DNA of 64,000 nt from Spodoptera frugiperda (taxonomy: Eukaryota; Arthropoda; Insecta; Lepidoptera; Noctuidae), in assembly GCF_023101765.2 (NCBI RefSeq), contig NC_064226.1, positions 14,763,251 to 14,827,250 of the forward strand, written 5' to 3'. Shown here piece after piece: positions 35,187-49,152 of the stretch. The translations under genes and the position numbers were made by a program. Under the pieces are notes generated by a model, which was not told the origin of the DNA, made no database searches, and was given only the letters and a program-made list of their open reading frames with translations. The first letter of the stretch is position 1. Every line of letters begins with the position of its first letter.

Positions 35187-35497
35187 ATATGTTATACCTT
35201 AGTCAGCTCTTTCGATACTCATGGGAGAAGTAGAGTTGGACAAAAATGCATTCTACATTATAGGTACACTTGTAAAAATATTTGCGTATAAAACTATAGG
35301 TAATAGCAAATAGAATCTGCGAACACACACGTAATGAGGGCCGCAGTGATCGGTAACAAGCGATCACGAAACATTAGTGGAACGCAATGGTGCGGCTGAA
35401 ATGCCGCGCCGAACTATAAGTTGTACGAGAATATTGTACGAATTTCATTCTGTCCTATTACTTACACTAAGTATATATAGGTACTTACTTTACTCTC

Positions 35498-35815
35498 AGT
35501 CATCATCTGGCCTATAAGTGGCCACTGCAGACCAAAGGCCTCTTCTCACACGGAGAAGGTTTAAGCATTAATTACCACGCTTGCTCAATGCGGGTTTGCG
35601 ATTTCAAACTTACATATAATTAGAAATTATAAGCCCAGGTTTCCTCACGATGTTTTCCTTCACCGTTTGTCAATGGTGTTTAAATAATCTTAGAAAGTAT
35701 ATAACTCGGAAAAAGTCACATTGGAACTTACCGTGGGTAGGTTTTGAACCCGCACTCTCATGCATAATAAGCGGGCGTCTTATACCACCGGATACCACGA
35801 CATTTTATTATCTTT
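35498..35815 (+). repeat. RTE-like LINE 3' end
   Basis: CATCTGGCCTATAAGTGGCC, GCCTCTTCTCACACGGAG, CACGCTTGCTCAATGCGG, TTTCCTCACGATGTTTTCCT, ATAACTCGGAAAAAG, then TTTTGAACCCGCACTCTC. This is the best-preserved copy of the RTE-type tail in the window. Confidence 0.7.
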
Positions 35816-36600
35816 AAAATAAACTTAGTGTATCATACTTGTTACTTGGATTTTTAATGGAACATGAGATAAATTGATGTACTTTGTGAAAATAATAATA
35901 ATTTAGGTACCGTGGAAGCGGATAAACGGATTGTTTTCGAAACTCTGCATCAATGTGACTTAAGTTACGTGGTAATATCTTCCGGGTATAAAGAGGCGGG
36001 TTTCTGCAATGGTTTGCAAATGCAGGAGATGCGAGGATTCTGGTTAACGGCTGGTAATTTATGTGTAACATACCACGAGGTTGCAGTAAGCCAATGGCGC
36101 GGAAGATACGCTGCATACTGCTTGTGCAAACGTTATTGAATTGAACTGACTTAGATTATGCAGAAGTTTTGCAGGTACTGTGGCATATTTTGTTAGGTAC
36201 ACAACACAATCATATTTCTTAAAACTCATAGAGATATAACCGCGACACCTTTATATAATAAGAAAGGACCCTATTGCCGGATAGTGGCCACATTACTGAA
36301 CGAAGTTTAACTAGCAACTATTCGAAAAGTGATTTTTCCTATATAAATATATTTTAACTAATGCATAGCATATACAGCGATAAATTATGATTTGGTGCCA
36401 TTGATATTAAATAACTAATTATGCAAAATTTGTTAATACTTCAAGGTCTCATCAGTCTTTAATAATACTGCAGAGCATTCCTACAAGTCAAGACAAATAT
36501 TCTAGAACGATTGTAGTATGTATTAGTGTAGTAGTGAGTGCTGGCCAAACAGGAATGTTAGGGGCAGTCGTCACGAGGTCGGCGAGACCGCGAGTGCGAA
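35816..36600. other. Intergenic, no gene recognised
   Basis: Overlapping short frames on both strands between 35814 and 36139 match no family I know. The rest is AT-rich. Confidence 0.4.
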
Positions 36601-36795
36601 AATGTGATGAGGCATTGTCTTGTTAACCTGATTGAAAAAGAGTAACCTATGGAGTTTCTTGCTCGTTCTTCTCCATAGGAATCTACACTTTGGAACGATC
36701 AACTGCTTCACAGACAGCAGTTGATCGTCGATCGCTTTGACGTTCAAAAGTGCCTTCCCGGTCTATTTGAAATAAATAATTTTGACTTTGCATTG
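36600..36795 (+). repeat. LINE 3'-end fragment with internal hairpin
   Basis: TATGGAGTTTCTTGCTCGTTCTTCTCCATAGG, then a hairpin (36687-36751) and TTCAAAAGTGCC...AAATAAATAATTTTGACTTTGCA, the wording of a common lepidopteran non-LTR tail. Confidence 0.6.
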
Positions 36796-36831
36796 AATCA
36801 ATTGTCCATATTTTGTCCAACCTTAGAATAA

Positions 36832-37211
36832 ATGAACATTGTAAACCATTACGTTTTGGATTGGGGACTATGTTTGTTCCTAGTGTGCAGTGTATTGCTG
36901 GAGTGGTCGAAATCGCAGCTAGTAGTGGACGAAAACGGGCTGATGACTGTGGTAAAGAGTAAGATGATTAAATTAAATATGAGGTTTATGAGGTCTTGCG
37001 TAAAATTGAGACCGACAAATTAAGGCAATACTTTGGTACGTTGTACATTTTCGTGATCCACATTTGTATGGTCCGTATGTCACATCCAAAGATTCGTACA
37101 TTCAAGGGTGAACTTGGAATCGATAGTATGCGCGGAATGCTAGAAATGAAATCGTTCACTATTATTGGGCAAATTAACCATCGCGAGCTTCGGTCATGGT
37201 CGATAACTTGA
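36832..37211 (+). other. Two overlapping short frames of unknown nature
   Basis: A 63-codon frame begins with a hydrophobic, signal-like stretch (LCLFLVCSVLLEW). A second frame from 36996 (71 codons) overlaps it in another phase. Together they could be one frameshifted gene or a chance pair. No domain recognised; they end just before the Helitron block. Confidence 0.2.
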
Positions 37212-37251
37212 GGCCAAGTTTGTGTATACTGTGTATCTAATAAATAATATA

Positions 37252-38390
37252 TCTATACATATAATAAAATCGTAGAAAAGTGCTGTCTGTACATTGAAAA
37301 TAAAAATAAAAAAAATAGCAGGGGTTATTGTTATGTCGATGTCGAACCCAAAAATGTAATTAACTTTTTTTTTGTCTGTTTGTCTGTTTGTCTGTTTGTC
37401 TGTTTGTCTGTTTGTCTGTTTGTCTGTTTGTCTGTTTGTCTGTTCGTCTGTGCGCGCTAATCTCAGAAACGGCTGATCCGAGTTGGATGCGGTTTTCACG
37501 AATATATTGTGGGATGCTTAAATTTACATTTAGTGTTTGTTTCATGTCAATCGGTTCATAAATAAAAAAGTTATGTCAAATTAAAGAATCACGTCGAACA
37601 TTCTATGCTTATACCATTAATCTCCGCAACTATTTGACGGATTTGGTTGAAATTTGGTACAGATATAGTTTAGAACCTTAGAAAGGACATAGGATAGTTT
37701 TTATTTGTTTTCTATCGTTTTTATTATTAGTATTTGTTGGGTATCGGCCGAGCGCTTCGGTACTGTTGTGGAAATAGTGTACTATAAGTCGTATGATTAT
37801 TTGTCTGCAGTGGTCCTGCTGTTTCGTATATTCTAAATTGGTTTCGTTGTATTTGTCTATTAAAAAGTTTATTTGTTGGGTTTTCCTGGTTAAATTATTT
37901 AACGTAGGTTTAGTTTGATATCGATTATTAGTAGTTACTGTAGTTAGTTTGTTTAATAAAATTGTAAGTCTATAATTTATAAATTAATTAGATTTAAGTC
38001 GTTTCTTTTAAATTATTTAGTTTAAGCTTGGTTTGGCTTGGTATTATAGCATTGAGGATAGGTTGTAATATAATTTCTTTTTTAATTGTTATAAATTCGT
38101 AATTCGTAGCTTTCTTTAATTCTTTAGTTTTAAGTTAGTTTTCATCTTAAGTTCGGAAAGATTATAATATTTCTTTAGTTTAAGTCCGTTTTTAAACTAT
38201 TTTTTCAATGCCCGAAGTGAGTATACATCTATTAAATTCAAACGCAGAGCTCATTATGTTGATTTTTGAGGAGTTCCCTAGAATATTTTCCACATCTCAT
38301 TTTTGAAGAGATCCCGCGAAATCGGGAACTATGTGGTTAAAACCAAAAATTTGCCGGAAGTCACTATTCCACACGAACGAAGTCGCGGGC
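37252..38390 (+). mobile_element. Helitron left arm, unit A (3' end truncated)
   Basis: Matches 57121-59250 of the solo element: same 5' end, an 8-bp minisatellite (TTTGTCTG), TCGGCCGAGCGCTTCGGTAC, and the hairpin region GAACGAAGTCGCGGGC. After that it breaks off into TATAATAAATCTG, lacking AAAAGCTAG. Confidence 0.75.
37371..37450 (+). repeat. 8-bp minisatellite TTTGTCTG, 10 units
   Basis: Perfect units, the last one TTCGTCTG. The same array has 10 units (42757-42836, reverse), 9 (43657-43728), 7 (48978-49033, reverse, without the variant unit) and 5 (57240-57279). It produces long chance frames rich in Gln, Thr and Asn (or Cys, Phe, Val) that are not genes. Confidence 0.9.
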
Positions 38391-38394
38391 TATA

Positions 38395-38820
38395 ATAAAT
38401 CTGTGAAGGGTCAATTCTGTTCATTGAAAATATAGAAAAAATAAATAGCAGGGTGCTACTGGGTCGATACCAAACCCAAATATGTGATTATTATTTTTTT
38501 GTCTGTCTGTCTATATATGTTCAGGCATCACGTGAAAACTAACGGTTTGATTTCGATGAAACTTGGTATAATTAACTTATTATCCTGGACATAAAATAGG
38601 TTACTTTTTATCCTGGAAAAATACGTAGAAAAAAATCTTTATTTTTCAGTTTTATTCTGCTCAACAGCAGTAGCTCAATAGAGGGATCTCCTTAATTATT
38701 ATGGGCCTTGCCGTATTTGGGTCCAATAGATATTTATAAGATGTCATTTTCACAGTTACTCAAAATGGAGAAATAAAACTTCCACGCGAAGACCGACATC
38801 CGCGCGGACGGAGTCGTAAA
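38395..38820 (+). mobile_element. Second Helitron-like fragment, unit A
   Basis: GTTCATTGAAAATATAGAAA, TGTCTGTCTGTCTATATATG, TTCGATGAAACTTGGTATAA and the end CCGCGCGGACGGAGTCGTAA follow the order of Lep1-type Helitron interiors. Both termini are missing. Its twin in unit B is at about 44673-45098. Confidence 0.6.
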
Positions 38821-39564
38821 TAAATAAATATTTCTCAATAAGGTAATGAAGTGTAAGGATAATGTTACGTTTCTGTACATTGGTGTATTTTTAAAAAGGT
38901 GTCTCTCCGATTTCCAATTTGAGTCAGACTCGTATTTCGGAAATCTACTAATGGTGCTTTGGTCATGTATGTATTATCTTGCCTTCAAACTGTAACCAAC
39001 CACCAATGTAAGCAGCAAAATACTCTATTTTTTTTATCTACTATAATCCTTAAGTCGTCTGACAACGAGTAGAAATATGTTGACTATTGTGATTCGAGGT
39101 TTCCAAATTCTACAAAGAATAATTTAACAAATTGTTATGCCAGGTCAGGGTGTTATCTACGTCATAGATTTCAATTGCGTCCTATAAAGAGATAGAGGAA
39201 GTATATGAATTTGGGGGCAATATGTTTTACTTAAATAGGTACATTCCTACCATGTAAGCAATTACGAGTAGCAAGTAGCAATTAGCTCTGCCAATATCAA
39301 GTTCCAGCCCTATGTATCTTCCTATCTCGTCGCAATATTCAATATGACACTCAATTTAGAAAACTAAATTTGATATTCCATCGTGTTCCCTTGGCATAAG
39401 GTTCATATAGGCAGGCTATTAGCTCGGTGCCATGTATGATGGATGATGTGCCGGCGCGCCACATATTGCTAAGAAGATTGTGCTGCACCGCCACGGACGC
39501 GACCTAATATATCCTATTAGTACAGGCTGACTTGCAATGAGCTCTCAATTTTGTGGAGCTTATT

Positions 39565-39800
39565 TTTTTATGGAATAGGTGGCAAACGAGTAGATGAGTC
39601 ACCTGATGGTAAGCGATCAGTGCCGCCCATGGACACCCGCAACACCAGAGGTGTTACAGATGCGTTGCCGGCTCTTTGGGTTTAGGAATATAAGGGTTGG
39701 ATTGGGAAGACTGGGACGGGGGTAATCGGGCCCCCGGTAACCTCACTTACACAACATAACACAATGCAAGCGTTGTCGCTGAGATGACTCTCCCACGCTT
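39565..39800 (+). repeat. Dispersed SINE-like repeat, unit A
   Basis: TTTTTTTATGGAATAGGTGG, CACCTGATGGTAAGCGATCA, CCCATGGACACCCGCAACAC, GCGTTGCCGGCTCTTTGGGT, GGTAACCTCAC, then CTCTCCCACGCTTTAAAAT. Twin in unit B at 45785-46020. Confidence 0.7.
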
Positions 39801-41176
39801 TAAAATTATTATTTCTTTCAATACACCAGAGAGTGATTGTGCTATAATATAATAGTATGGTATATAAAATATCCCTATAACAGTTTAATAAGCTATTCGT
39901 TCATTCAATTGGACAATGGAGTTTAAAACGTATTTTCACGAAAACTCGGTCGTATGTGAACGAATTCGCTGGCAAGTCGCCAAGGAAATAATAATCAGTT
40001 TGTAGGAAACTTGTGTGTAAGCTGAAGGTCAGTGTATCAATAGTACACGTGTGAAAATGTAAGAGAAAACATTAAATTTTATTACCACCACGCTTATTGC
40101 AGTGTGGAGATACATACAGAAGGTTCTTTGTAGAGAAAGTTATCTGTGACCCTAATGCTAGAAACTAATATACAGAAAAAATATTAGCAGGCGTGCAGTG
40201 TGGCAAAATTTTAACCTGAAATTCATTAAGTAATTTTAATAATATTTTTTTTTGTTACGTTCAGGCAGGCTTGATGAACAACTTCAAAGTTTTCTGAGAG
40301 TCTCCAAAATGTTTTTAATCTATAACTGGGTTGTACTTAGTTGCTAATCAAAAAAGCAATACATTAAATTACAGAGTGTAGTTTCGATAGGGAAGTTACA
40401 TGTGTGTAAATAAAAATATTATTATGTACTTTTCTGATTTTCTTGTTTAGTGGTAAGTACATATATCTTGTTTGTTATGATTTGAGCTACACGATTATTA
40501 TTTTCCCTTTTATATTTCATCCCCGACTGGAATGTCTTATGTCGTAAAACGAGATTTACGTTTTTTATGACGAAGCAGACTTATATGGTTCTCGTGTTGC
40601 TAGTAATTTTTATCTTTATGCTCGAGTTGTAGCACTTGTAGCCAGTGTTTAGAGCGCAATCAAACTCCTTGATTAAATGTCTGTGAGTGTAATATAATCT
40701 AGACTACGAGTTAGTTAGTTTTGATGATCGATCTCGCTATTTTGCATAAGGTAAGTTGAGATGGCAATCGCTAAGCGAGCGTTTACAACTACATAGGTAC
40801 ATACATTTTATTCAGTCTGTACACACGCTGACGTGCGTTTTTTGTTTAAACTTTACCCCACACTAGGAGTTTCTCCCGTGTTGTGGGTCCCACAACAGTC
40901 AGTTTAGCGAATGCCATCTGAACTTATACGAAATAAAACAATTAGTAGAATATTTTAAATTTCAGTTGAATATTCCCTAATTTGGCAGTTATGTTATATT
41001 GTTTCATTATTTTATTATTGTTTCTTTTTCATCATTTTATGATTAAATACTGAAATATGAGTTATTATGAAACTTTAAATAAGTTACCTATTACAAAATT
41101 CAATACGTACTTGATATTTATATTACTTTAACTGAAGAACATTATTAGATGAAAAGCTTTCGACATTAACTCCTAA

Positions 41177-41435
<259 letters not shown>

Positions 41436-41607
41436 ATGAGATAGAACCGATCAGAAGATATATTTAAAAAATACTCTGTAGTCCTTAATATTATGGTGAG
41501 CAATAAAAACACATAATTGATGTTAAAAAAAGGTCATTAGGTAGTATACTTGAATTTAAAGTTTATTTGAATTGTTTTTTTATGAATTTATACATATTTA
41601 TTAATTA

Positions 41608-42954
41608 CTAGCTTTTGCCCGCGACTTCGTTCGCGTGGAATAGTGACTTCCGGCAAATTTTTGGTTTTAACCACATAGTTCCCGATCTCGCGGGATCTCT
41701 TCAAAAATGAGATGTGGAAGATATTCCAGGGAACTCTTCAAAAATCAACATAATGAGCTCTGCGTTTGAATTTAATAGATGTATACTCACTTAGGGCATT
41801 GAAAAAATAGTTTAAAAACGGACTTAAACTAACTTAAAACTAAAGAAAGCTACGAATTACGAATTTATAACAATTAAAAAAGAAACTATATTACAACCTA
41901 TCCTCTATGCTATAATAACCAAGCTTAAACTAAATAATTTAAAAGAAACGACTTAAATCTAATCTAATTAATTTATAAATTAGACTTACAATTTTATTAA
42001 AAAAACTAACTACAGTAACTACTAATAATCGATATCAAACTAAACCTACGTTAAATAGTTTAACCAAAAAACCAGGAAAACCCAACAAATAAACTTATTA
42101 ATTGACAAATACAACGAAACCAATTTAGAATATACGAAACAGCAGGACCACTACAGACAAATAATCATACGACTGATAATACACTTTTTCTACGATAGTA
42201 CCGAAGCGCTCGGCCGATACCCAACCAAATGAATGTAACGAAACCATAGCGCGATCTATTTCGATCCCAACGCCATCTATCGAGGATAAAGATAACTTGG
42301 ATTATTTATTTATACTCCGTTCGGGCATTTTCTTTGTACTAAAAGTTTAATTATATTGATATTATTTTTTTCATACCTTTTTACTATTTATTTACTTTTT
42401 TTCGATGAATTAAAACAATAACATGAACAGAAGTCGTGTAACGATCGACATAGAATTATTTATAAATAATTTATTTCTTATTTTTATTTTTTGATTTTTG
42501 AAATAAAAATATACCTATGTCCTTTCTAAGGTTCTAAACTATATCTGTACCAAATTTCAACCAAATCCGTCAAATAGTTGCGGAGATTAATGGTATAAGC
42601 ATAGAATGTTCGACGTGACTCTTTAATTTGACATAACTTTTTTATTTATGAACCGATTGACATGAAACAAACACTAAATGTAAATTTAAGCATCCCACAA
42701 TATATTCGTGAAAACCGCATCCAACTCGGATCAGCCGTTTCTGAGATTAGCGCGCACAGACGAACAGACAAACAGACAAACAGACAAACAGACAAACAGA
42801 CAAACAGACAAACAGACAAACAGACAAACAGACAAAAAAAAGTTAATTACATTTTTGGGTTCGACATCGACATAACAATAACCCCTGCTATTTTTTTTAT
42901 TTTTATTTTCAATGTACAGACAGCACTTTTCTACGATTTTATTATATGTATAGA
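41608..42954 (-). mobile_element. Complete Helitron in reverse orientation, unit A
   Basis: The minus strand begins TCTATACATATAATAAAATC at 42954 and ends CGCGGGCAAAAGCTAG at 41608, flanked by A and T. 1347 bp, the same family as the left arm, so each composite unit contains an inverted pair of this element. No coding sequence. Twin at 47829-49152. Confidence 0.8.
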
Positions 42955-43369
42955 TGTACCTACCTAAAACTACTGAACGGCTGGTCTAATACATATTATG
43001 ATACCATAAATTAAGAAAGTAGTTAATTATTGTTTTATAATACATATACAATTATTCATACGATTACTATTTTATTGCTACCATTTGGTTGAAGTTGGTT
43101 AGATTAAAGCGTTTTATAACTCGGTTAAATAAGATGGCTGTCATCATAAATCATTATAATTTTATTTATTTATTGTACCTAATACTTAAATATTACTAAA
43201 GACAGACTACACAGTATAAGTCAAGTTCGCAAGGCCTCGGGTTGGATTTCGGAACGAGCAACGTGTAAGTAGTAGTAAGGTGTTTAATTTTTTTATTTTA
43301 ATAGTGTGTCGTCGCCCACAATTTTCTCTTCTGTCTTAGGTGCTTAAAGATAATTTCTTATAGTTAGTA

Positions 43370-43537
43370 TCACACTAATATTATAAATTCAAATCATTGG
43401 ATCAGATTTGTTTGTTTAGATGTTTGTCCGTCAATCACTCTGAAATTACTGAACGGATGTTGATGGAATTTGGTATACTGTCAGGGTATGAGCTGATTTG
43501 GGTGATAGGATACTTTTTATCGCGAACGCAGAAGCTA
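43370..43537 (+). mobile_element. Lep1-type Helitron closing unit A
   Basis: TCACACTAATATTATAAATT, GTCCGTCAATCACTCTGAAA, GGTGATAGGATACTTTTTATCGCG, GCAGAAGCTA. The final G of CTAG is missing and TCTATACAT of unit B follows at once. The intact counterpart is 49568-49736. Confidence 0.75.
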
Positions 43538-44676
43538 TCTATACATATAATAAAATCGTAGAAAAGTGCTGTCTGTACATTGAAAATAAAAATAAAAAAA
43601 ATAGCAGGGGTTATTGTTATGTCGATGTCGAACCCAAAAATGTAATTAACTTTTTTTTTGTCTGTTTGTCTGTTTGTCTGTTTGTCTGTTTGTCTGTTTG
43701 TCTGTTTGTCTGTTTGTCTGTTCGTCTGTGCGCGCTAATCTCAGAAACGGCTGATCCGAGTTGGATGCGGTTTTCACGAATATATTGTGGGATGCTTAAA
43801 TTTACATTTAGTGTTTGTTTCATGTCAATCGGTTCATAAATAAAAAAGTTATGTCAAATTAAAGAATCACGTCGAACATTCTATGCTTATACCATTAATC
43901 TCCGCAACTATTTGACGGATTTGGTTGAAATTTGGTACAGATATAGTTTAGAACCTTAGAAAGGACATAGGATAGTTTTTATTTGTTTTCTATCGTTTTT
44001 ATTATTAGTATTTGTTGGGTATCGGCCGAGCGCTTCGGTACTGTTGTGGAAATAGTGTACTATAAGTCGTATGATTATTTGTCTGCAGTGGTCCTGCTGT
44101 TTCGTATATTCTAAATTGGTTTCGTTGTATTTGTCTATTAAAAAGTTTATTTGTTGGGTTTTCCTGGTTAAATTATTTAACGTAGGTTTAGTTTGATATC
44201 GATTATTAGTAGTTACTGTAGTTAGTTTGTTTAATAAAATTGTAAGTCTATAATTTATAAATTAATTAGATTTAAGTCGTTTCTTTTAAATTATTTAGTT
44301 TAAGCTTGGTTTGGCTTGGTATTATAGCATTGAGGATAGGTTGTAATATAATTTCTTTTTTAATTGTTATAAATTCGTAATTCGTAGCTTTCTTTAATTC
44401 TTTAGTTTTAAGTTAGTTTTCATCTTAAGTTCGGAAAGATTATAATATTTCTTTAGTTTAAGTCCGTTTTTAAACTATTTTTTCAATGCCCGAAGTGAGT
44501 ATACATCTATTAAATTCAAACGCAGAGCTCATTATGTTGATTTTTGAGGAGTTCCCTAGAATATTTTCCACATCTCATTTTTGAAGAGATCCCGCGAAAT
44601 CGGGAACTATGTGGTTAAAACCAAAAATTTGCCGGAAGTCACTATTCCACACGAACGAAGTCGCGGGCTATAATAA
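43538..44676 (+). mobile_element. Helitron left arm, unit B
   Basis: Apart from one fewer minisatellite unit, I see essentially no differences from 37252-38390, and the 3' truncation is the same. Confidence 0.75.
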
Positions 44677-45784
44677 ATCTGTGAAGGGTCAATTCTGTTC
44701 ATTGAAAATATAGAAAAAATAAATAGCAGGGTGCTACTGGGTCGATACCAAACCCAAATATGTGATTATTATTTTTTTGTCTGTCTGTCTATATATGTTC
44801 AGGCATCACGTGAAAACTAACGGTTTGATTTCGATGAAACTTGGTATAATTAACTTATTATCCTGGACATAAAATAGGTTACTTTTTATCCTGGAAAAAT
44901 ACGTAGAAAAAAATCTTTATTTTTCAGTTTTATTCTGCTCAACAGCAGTAGCTCAATAGAGGGATCTCCTTAATTATTATGGGCCTTGCCGTATTTGGGT
45001 CCAATAGATATTTATAAGATGTCATTTTCACAGTTACTCAAAATGGAGAAATAAAACTTCCACGCGAAGACCGACATCCGCGCGGACGGAGTCGTAAATA
45101 AATAAATATTTCTCAATAAGGTAATGAAGTGTAAGGATAATGTTACGTTTCTGTACATTGGTGTATTTTTAAAAAGGTGTCTCTCCGATTTCCAATTTGA
45201 GTCAGACTCGTATTTCGGAAATCTACTAATGGTGCTTTGGTCATGTATGTATTATCTTGCCTTCAAACTGTAACCAACCACCAATGTAAGCAGCAACATA
45301 CTCTATTTTTTATCTACTACAATCCTTAAGTCGTCTGACAACGAGCAGAAATATATTGACTATTGTGATTCGAGATTCAGGGTGTTATCTATGTCATACA
45401 TTTGAATTGCATCCTAAAAAGAGATAGGTATATTAATGTAGGGGCAACGTGTTGTACTTAAATACATACGTTCCTTCCACGTAAGCAATTAGCAAGTAGC
45501 GATTAGCTCTGTCAATATCAAGTTCCAATCCTATGTATCTTCCTATCTCGTGGCAATATTCAATATGACACTCAATTTAGAAAACTAAATTTGATATTAC
45601 CTCGTGTTCCCTTGGCATAAGGTTCATATAGGCAGGCTATTAGCTTGGTGCCATGTATGATGGATGATGTGCCGGCGCGCCACATATTGCTAAGAAGACT
45701 GTGCTGCACCGCCACGGACGCGACCTAATATATCCTATTAGTACAGGCTGACTTGCAATGAGCTCTCAATTTATGGAGCTTATT

Positions 45785-46020
45785 TTTTTATGGAATAGGT
45801 GGCAAACGAGCTGATTTGTCACCTGATGGTAAGCGATCAGTGCCGCCCATGGACACCCGCAACACCAGAGGTGTTGATAAGTACGTTGCCGGCTCTTTGG
45901 GTTTAGGAATATAAGGGTTGGATTGGGAAGACTGGGACGGGGGTAATTGGGCCCCCGGTAACCTCACTTTCACAATGAAACACAATGCAAGGTTGTCGCT
46001 GAGATGACTCTCCCACACTT
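45785..46020 (+). repeat. Dispersed SINE-like repeat, unit B
   Basis: Twin of 39565-39800 with scattered substitutions (for example GAGCTGATTTGTCACC for GAGTAGATGAGTCACC). It lies in the part of the unit where the two copies differ most. Confidence 0.65.
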
Positions 46021-47397
46021 TAAAATTATTATTTCTTTCAGGATATATACCAAAGAGTGATTGAACTATATATAAAAGGTATATAAAATATCCCTATTAC
46101 AGTTTAATAAGCTATTCGTTCATTCAATTGGACAATGGAGTTTAAAACGTATTTTCACAAAATCTCGGTCGTATGTGAACGAATTCGCTGGCAAGTCGCC
46201 AAGGAAATAATAATCAATTTGTAGGAAACTTCTGTTTAAGCTGAAGGTCAGTGTATCAATAGTACACGTGTGAAAATGTAAGAGAAAACATTAAATTTTA
46301 TTACCACCACGCTTATTGCAGTGTGGAGATACATACAGAAGGTTCTTTGTAGAGAAAGTTATCTGTGACCCTAATGCTAGAAACTAATATACAGAAAAAA
46401 TATTAGCAGGCGTGCAGTGTGGCAAAATTTTAACCTGAAATTCATTAAGTAATTTAAATAATACTTTTTTTGTTACGTTCAGGCAGGCTTGATGAACAAT
46501 TTCAAAGTTTTCTGAGAGTCCCCAAAATGTTGTTTTTAAACTATAACTGGGTTGTACTTAGTTGCAAATCAAAAAAGGAACACATTAATTTGCAGAGTGC
46601 AGTTTTGGTAGGGAAGTTATATGTGTGTGAATAAAAATATTATTATGTACTTTTCTGATTTTCTTGTTTAGTGGTAAGTACATATATCTTGTTTGTTATG
46701 ATTTGAGCAACACGATTATTATTTTCCCTTTTACATTTCATCCCCGACTGGAATGTCTTATGTCGTAAAACGAGATTTACGTTTTTTATGACGAAGCAGA
46801 CTTATATGGTTCTCGTGTTGCTAGTAATTTTTATCTTTATGCTCTACTTGTAGCACTTGTATCCAGTGTTTAGAGCGCAATCAAACTCCTTGATGAAATG
46901 TCTGTGACTGTAATATAATCTAGACTACGTGTTAGTTAGTTTTGATGATCGATCTCGCTATTTTGCATAAGGTAAGTTGAGATGGCAATCGCTAAGCGAG
47001 CGTTTACAACTACATAGGTACATACATTTTATTCAGTCTGTACACACGCTGACGTGCGTTTTTTGTTTAAACTTTACCCCACACTAGGAGTTTCTCCCGT
47101 GTTGTGGGTCCCACAACAGTCAGTTTAGCGAATGCCATCTGAACTTATACGAAATAAAACAATTAGTAGAATATTTTAAATTTCAGTTGAATATTCCCTA
47201 ATTTGGCAGTTATGTTATATTGTTTCATTATTTTATTATTGTTTCTTTTTCATCATTTTATGATTAAATACTGAAATATGAGTTATTATGAAACTTTAAA
47301 TAAGTTACCTATTACAAAATTCAATACGTACTTGATATTTATATTACTTTAACTGAAGAACATTATTAGATGAAAAGCTTTCGACATTAACTCCTAA

Positions 47398-47655
<258 letters not shown>

Positions 47656-47828
47656 TATGAGATAGAACCGATCAGAAGATATATTTAAAAAATACTCTGT
47701 AGTCCTTAATATTATGGTGAGCAATAAAAACACATAATTGATGTTAAAAAAAGGTCATTAGGTAGTATACTTGAATTTAAAGTTTATTTGAATTGGTTTT
47801 TTATGAATTTATACATATTTATTAATTA

Positions 47829-49152
47829 CTAGCTTTTGCCCGCGACTTCGTTCGCGTGGAATAGTGACTTCCGGCAAATTTTTGGTTTTAACCACATAGT
47901 TCCCGATCTCGCGGGATCTCTTCAAAAATGAGATGTGGAAGATATTCCAGGGAACTCTTCAAAAATCAACATAATGAGCTCTGCGTTTGAATTTAATAGA
48001 TGTATACTCACTTAGGGCATTGAAAAAATAGTTTAAAAACGGACTTAAACTAACTTAAAACTAAAGAAAGCTACGAATTACGAATTTATAACAATTAAAA
48101 AAGAAACTATATTACAACCTATCCTCTATGCTATAATAACCAAGCTTAAACTAAATAATTTAAAAGAAACGACTTAAATCTAATCTAATTAATTTATAAA
48201 TTAGACTTACAATTTTATTAAAAAAACTAACTACAGTAACTACTAATAATCGATATCAAACTAAACCTACGTTAAATAGTTTAACCAAAAAACCAGGAAA
48301 ACCCAACAAATAAACTTATTAATTGACAAATACAACGAAACCAATTTAGAATATACGAAACAGCAGGACCACTACAGACAAATAATCATACGACTGATAA
48401 TACACTTTTTCTACGATAGTACCGAAGCGCTCGGCCGATACCCAACCAAATGAATGTAACGAAACCATAGCGCGATCTATTTCGATCCCAACGCCATCTA
48501 TCGAGGATAAAGATAACTTGGATTATTTATTTATACTCCGTTCGGGCATTTTCTTTGTACTAAAAGTTTAATTATATTGATATTATTTTTTTCATACCTT
48601 TTTACTATTTATTTACTTTTTTTCGATGAATTAAAACAATAACATGAACAGAAGTCGTGTAACGATCGACATAGAATTATTTATAAATAATTTATTTCTT
48701 ATTTTTATTTTTTGATTTTTGAAATAAAAATATACCTATGTCCTTTCTAAGGTTCTAAACTATATCTGTACCAAATTTCAACCAAATCCGTCAAATAGTT
48801 GCGGAGATTAATGGTATAAGCATAGAATGTTCGACGTGACTCTTTAATTTGACATAACTTTTTTATTTATGAACCGATTGACATGAAACAAACACTAAAT
48901 GTAAATTTAAGCATCCCACAATATATTCGTGAAAACCGCATCCAACTCGGATCAGCCGTTTCTGAGATTAGCGCGCACAGACAAACAGACAAACAGACAA
49001 ACAGACAAACAGACAAACAGACAAACAGACAAAAAAAAAGTTAATTACATTTTTGGGTTCGACATCGACATAACAATAACCCCTGCTATTTTTTTTATTT
49101 TTATTTTCAATGTACAGACAGCACTTTTCTACGATTTTATTATATGTATAGA
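47829..49152 (-). mobile_element. Complete Helitron in reverse orientation, unit B
   Basis: Copy of 41608-42954, shorter mainly because its minisatellite has 7 units. Both termini intact. Confidence 0.75.

Noticed and set aside
35814..36139. Overlapping 100- and 75-codon frames on opposite strands
   Set aside because: Neither shows a family pattern or splice sites; they lie just after an RTE tail and are probably chance.
37360..37545. Open frames rich in Thr-Asp-Lys-Gln-Thr-Asn-Arg-Gln repeats (also at 42662, 43617, 48929, 57096)
   Set aside because: They are translations of the 8-bp minisatellite inside Helitron copies; they occur on whichever strand lacks stops and match no protein.
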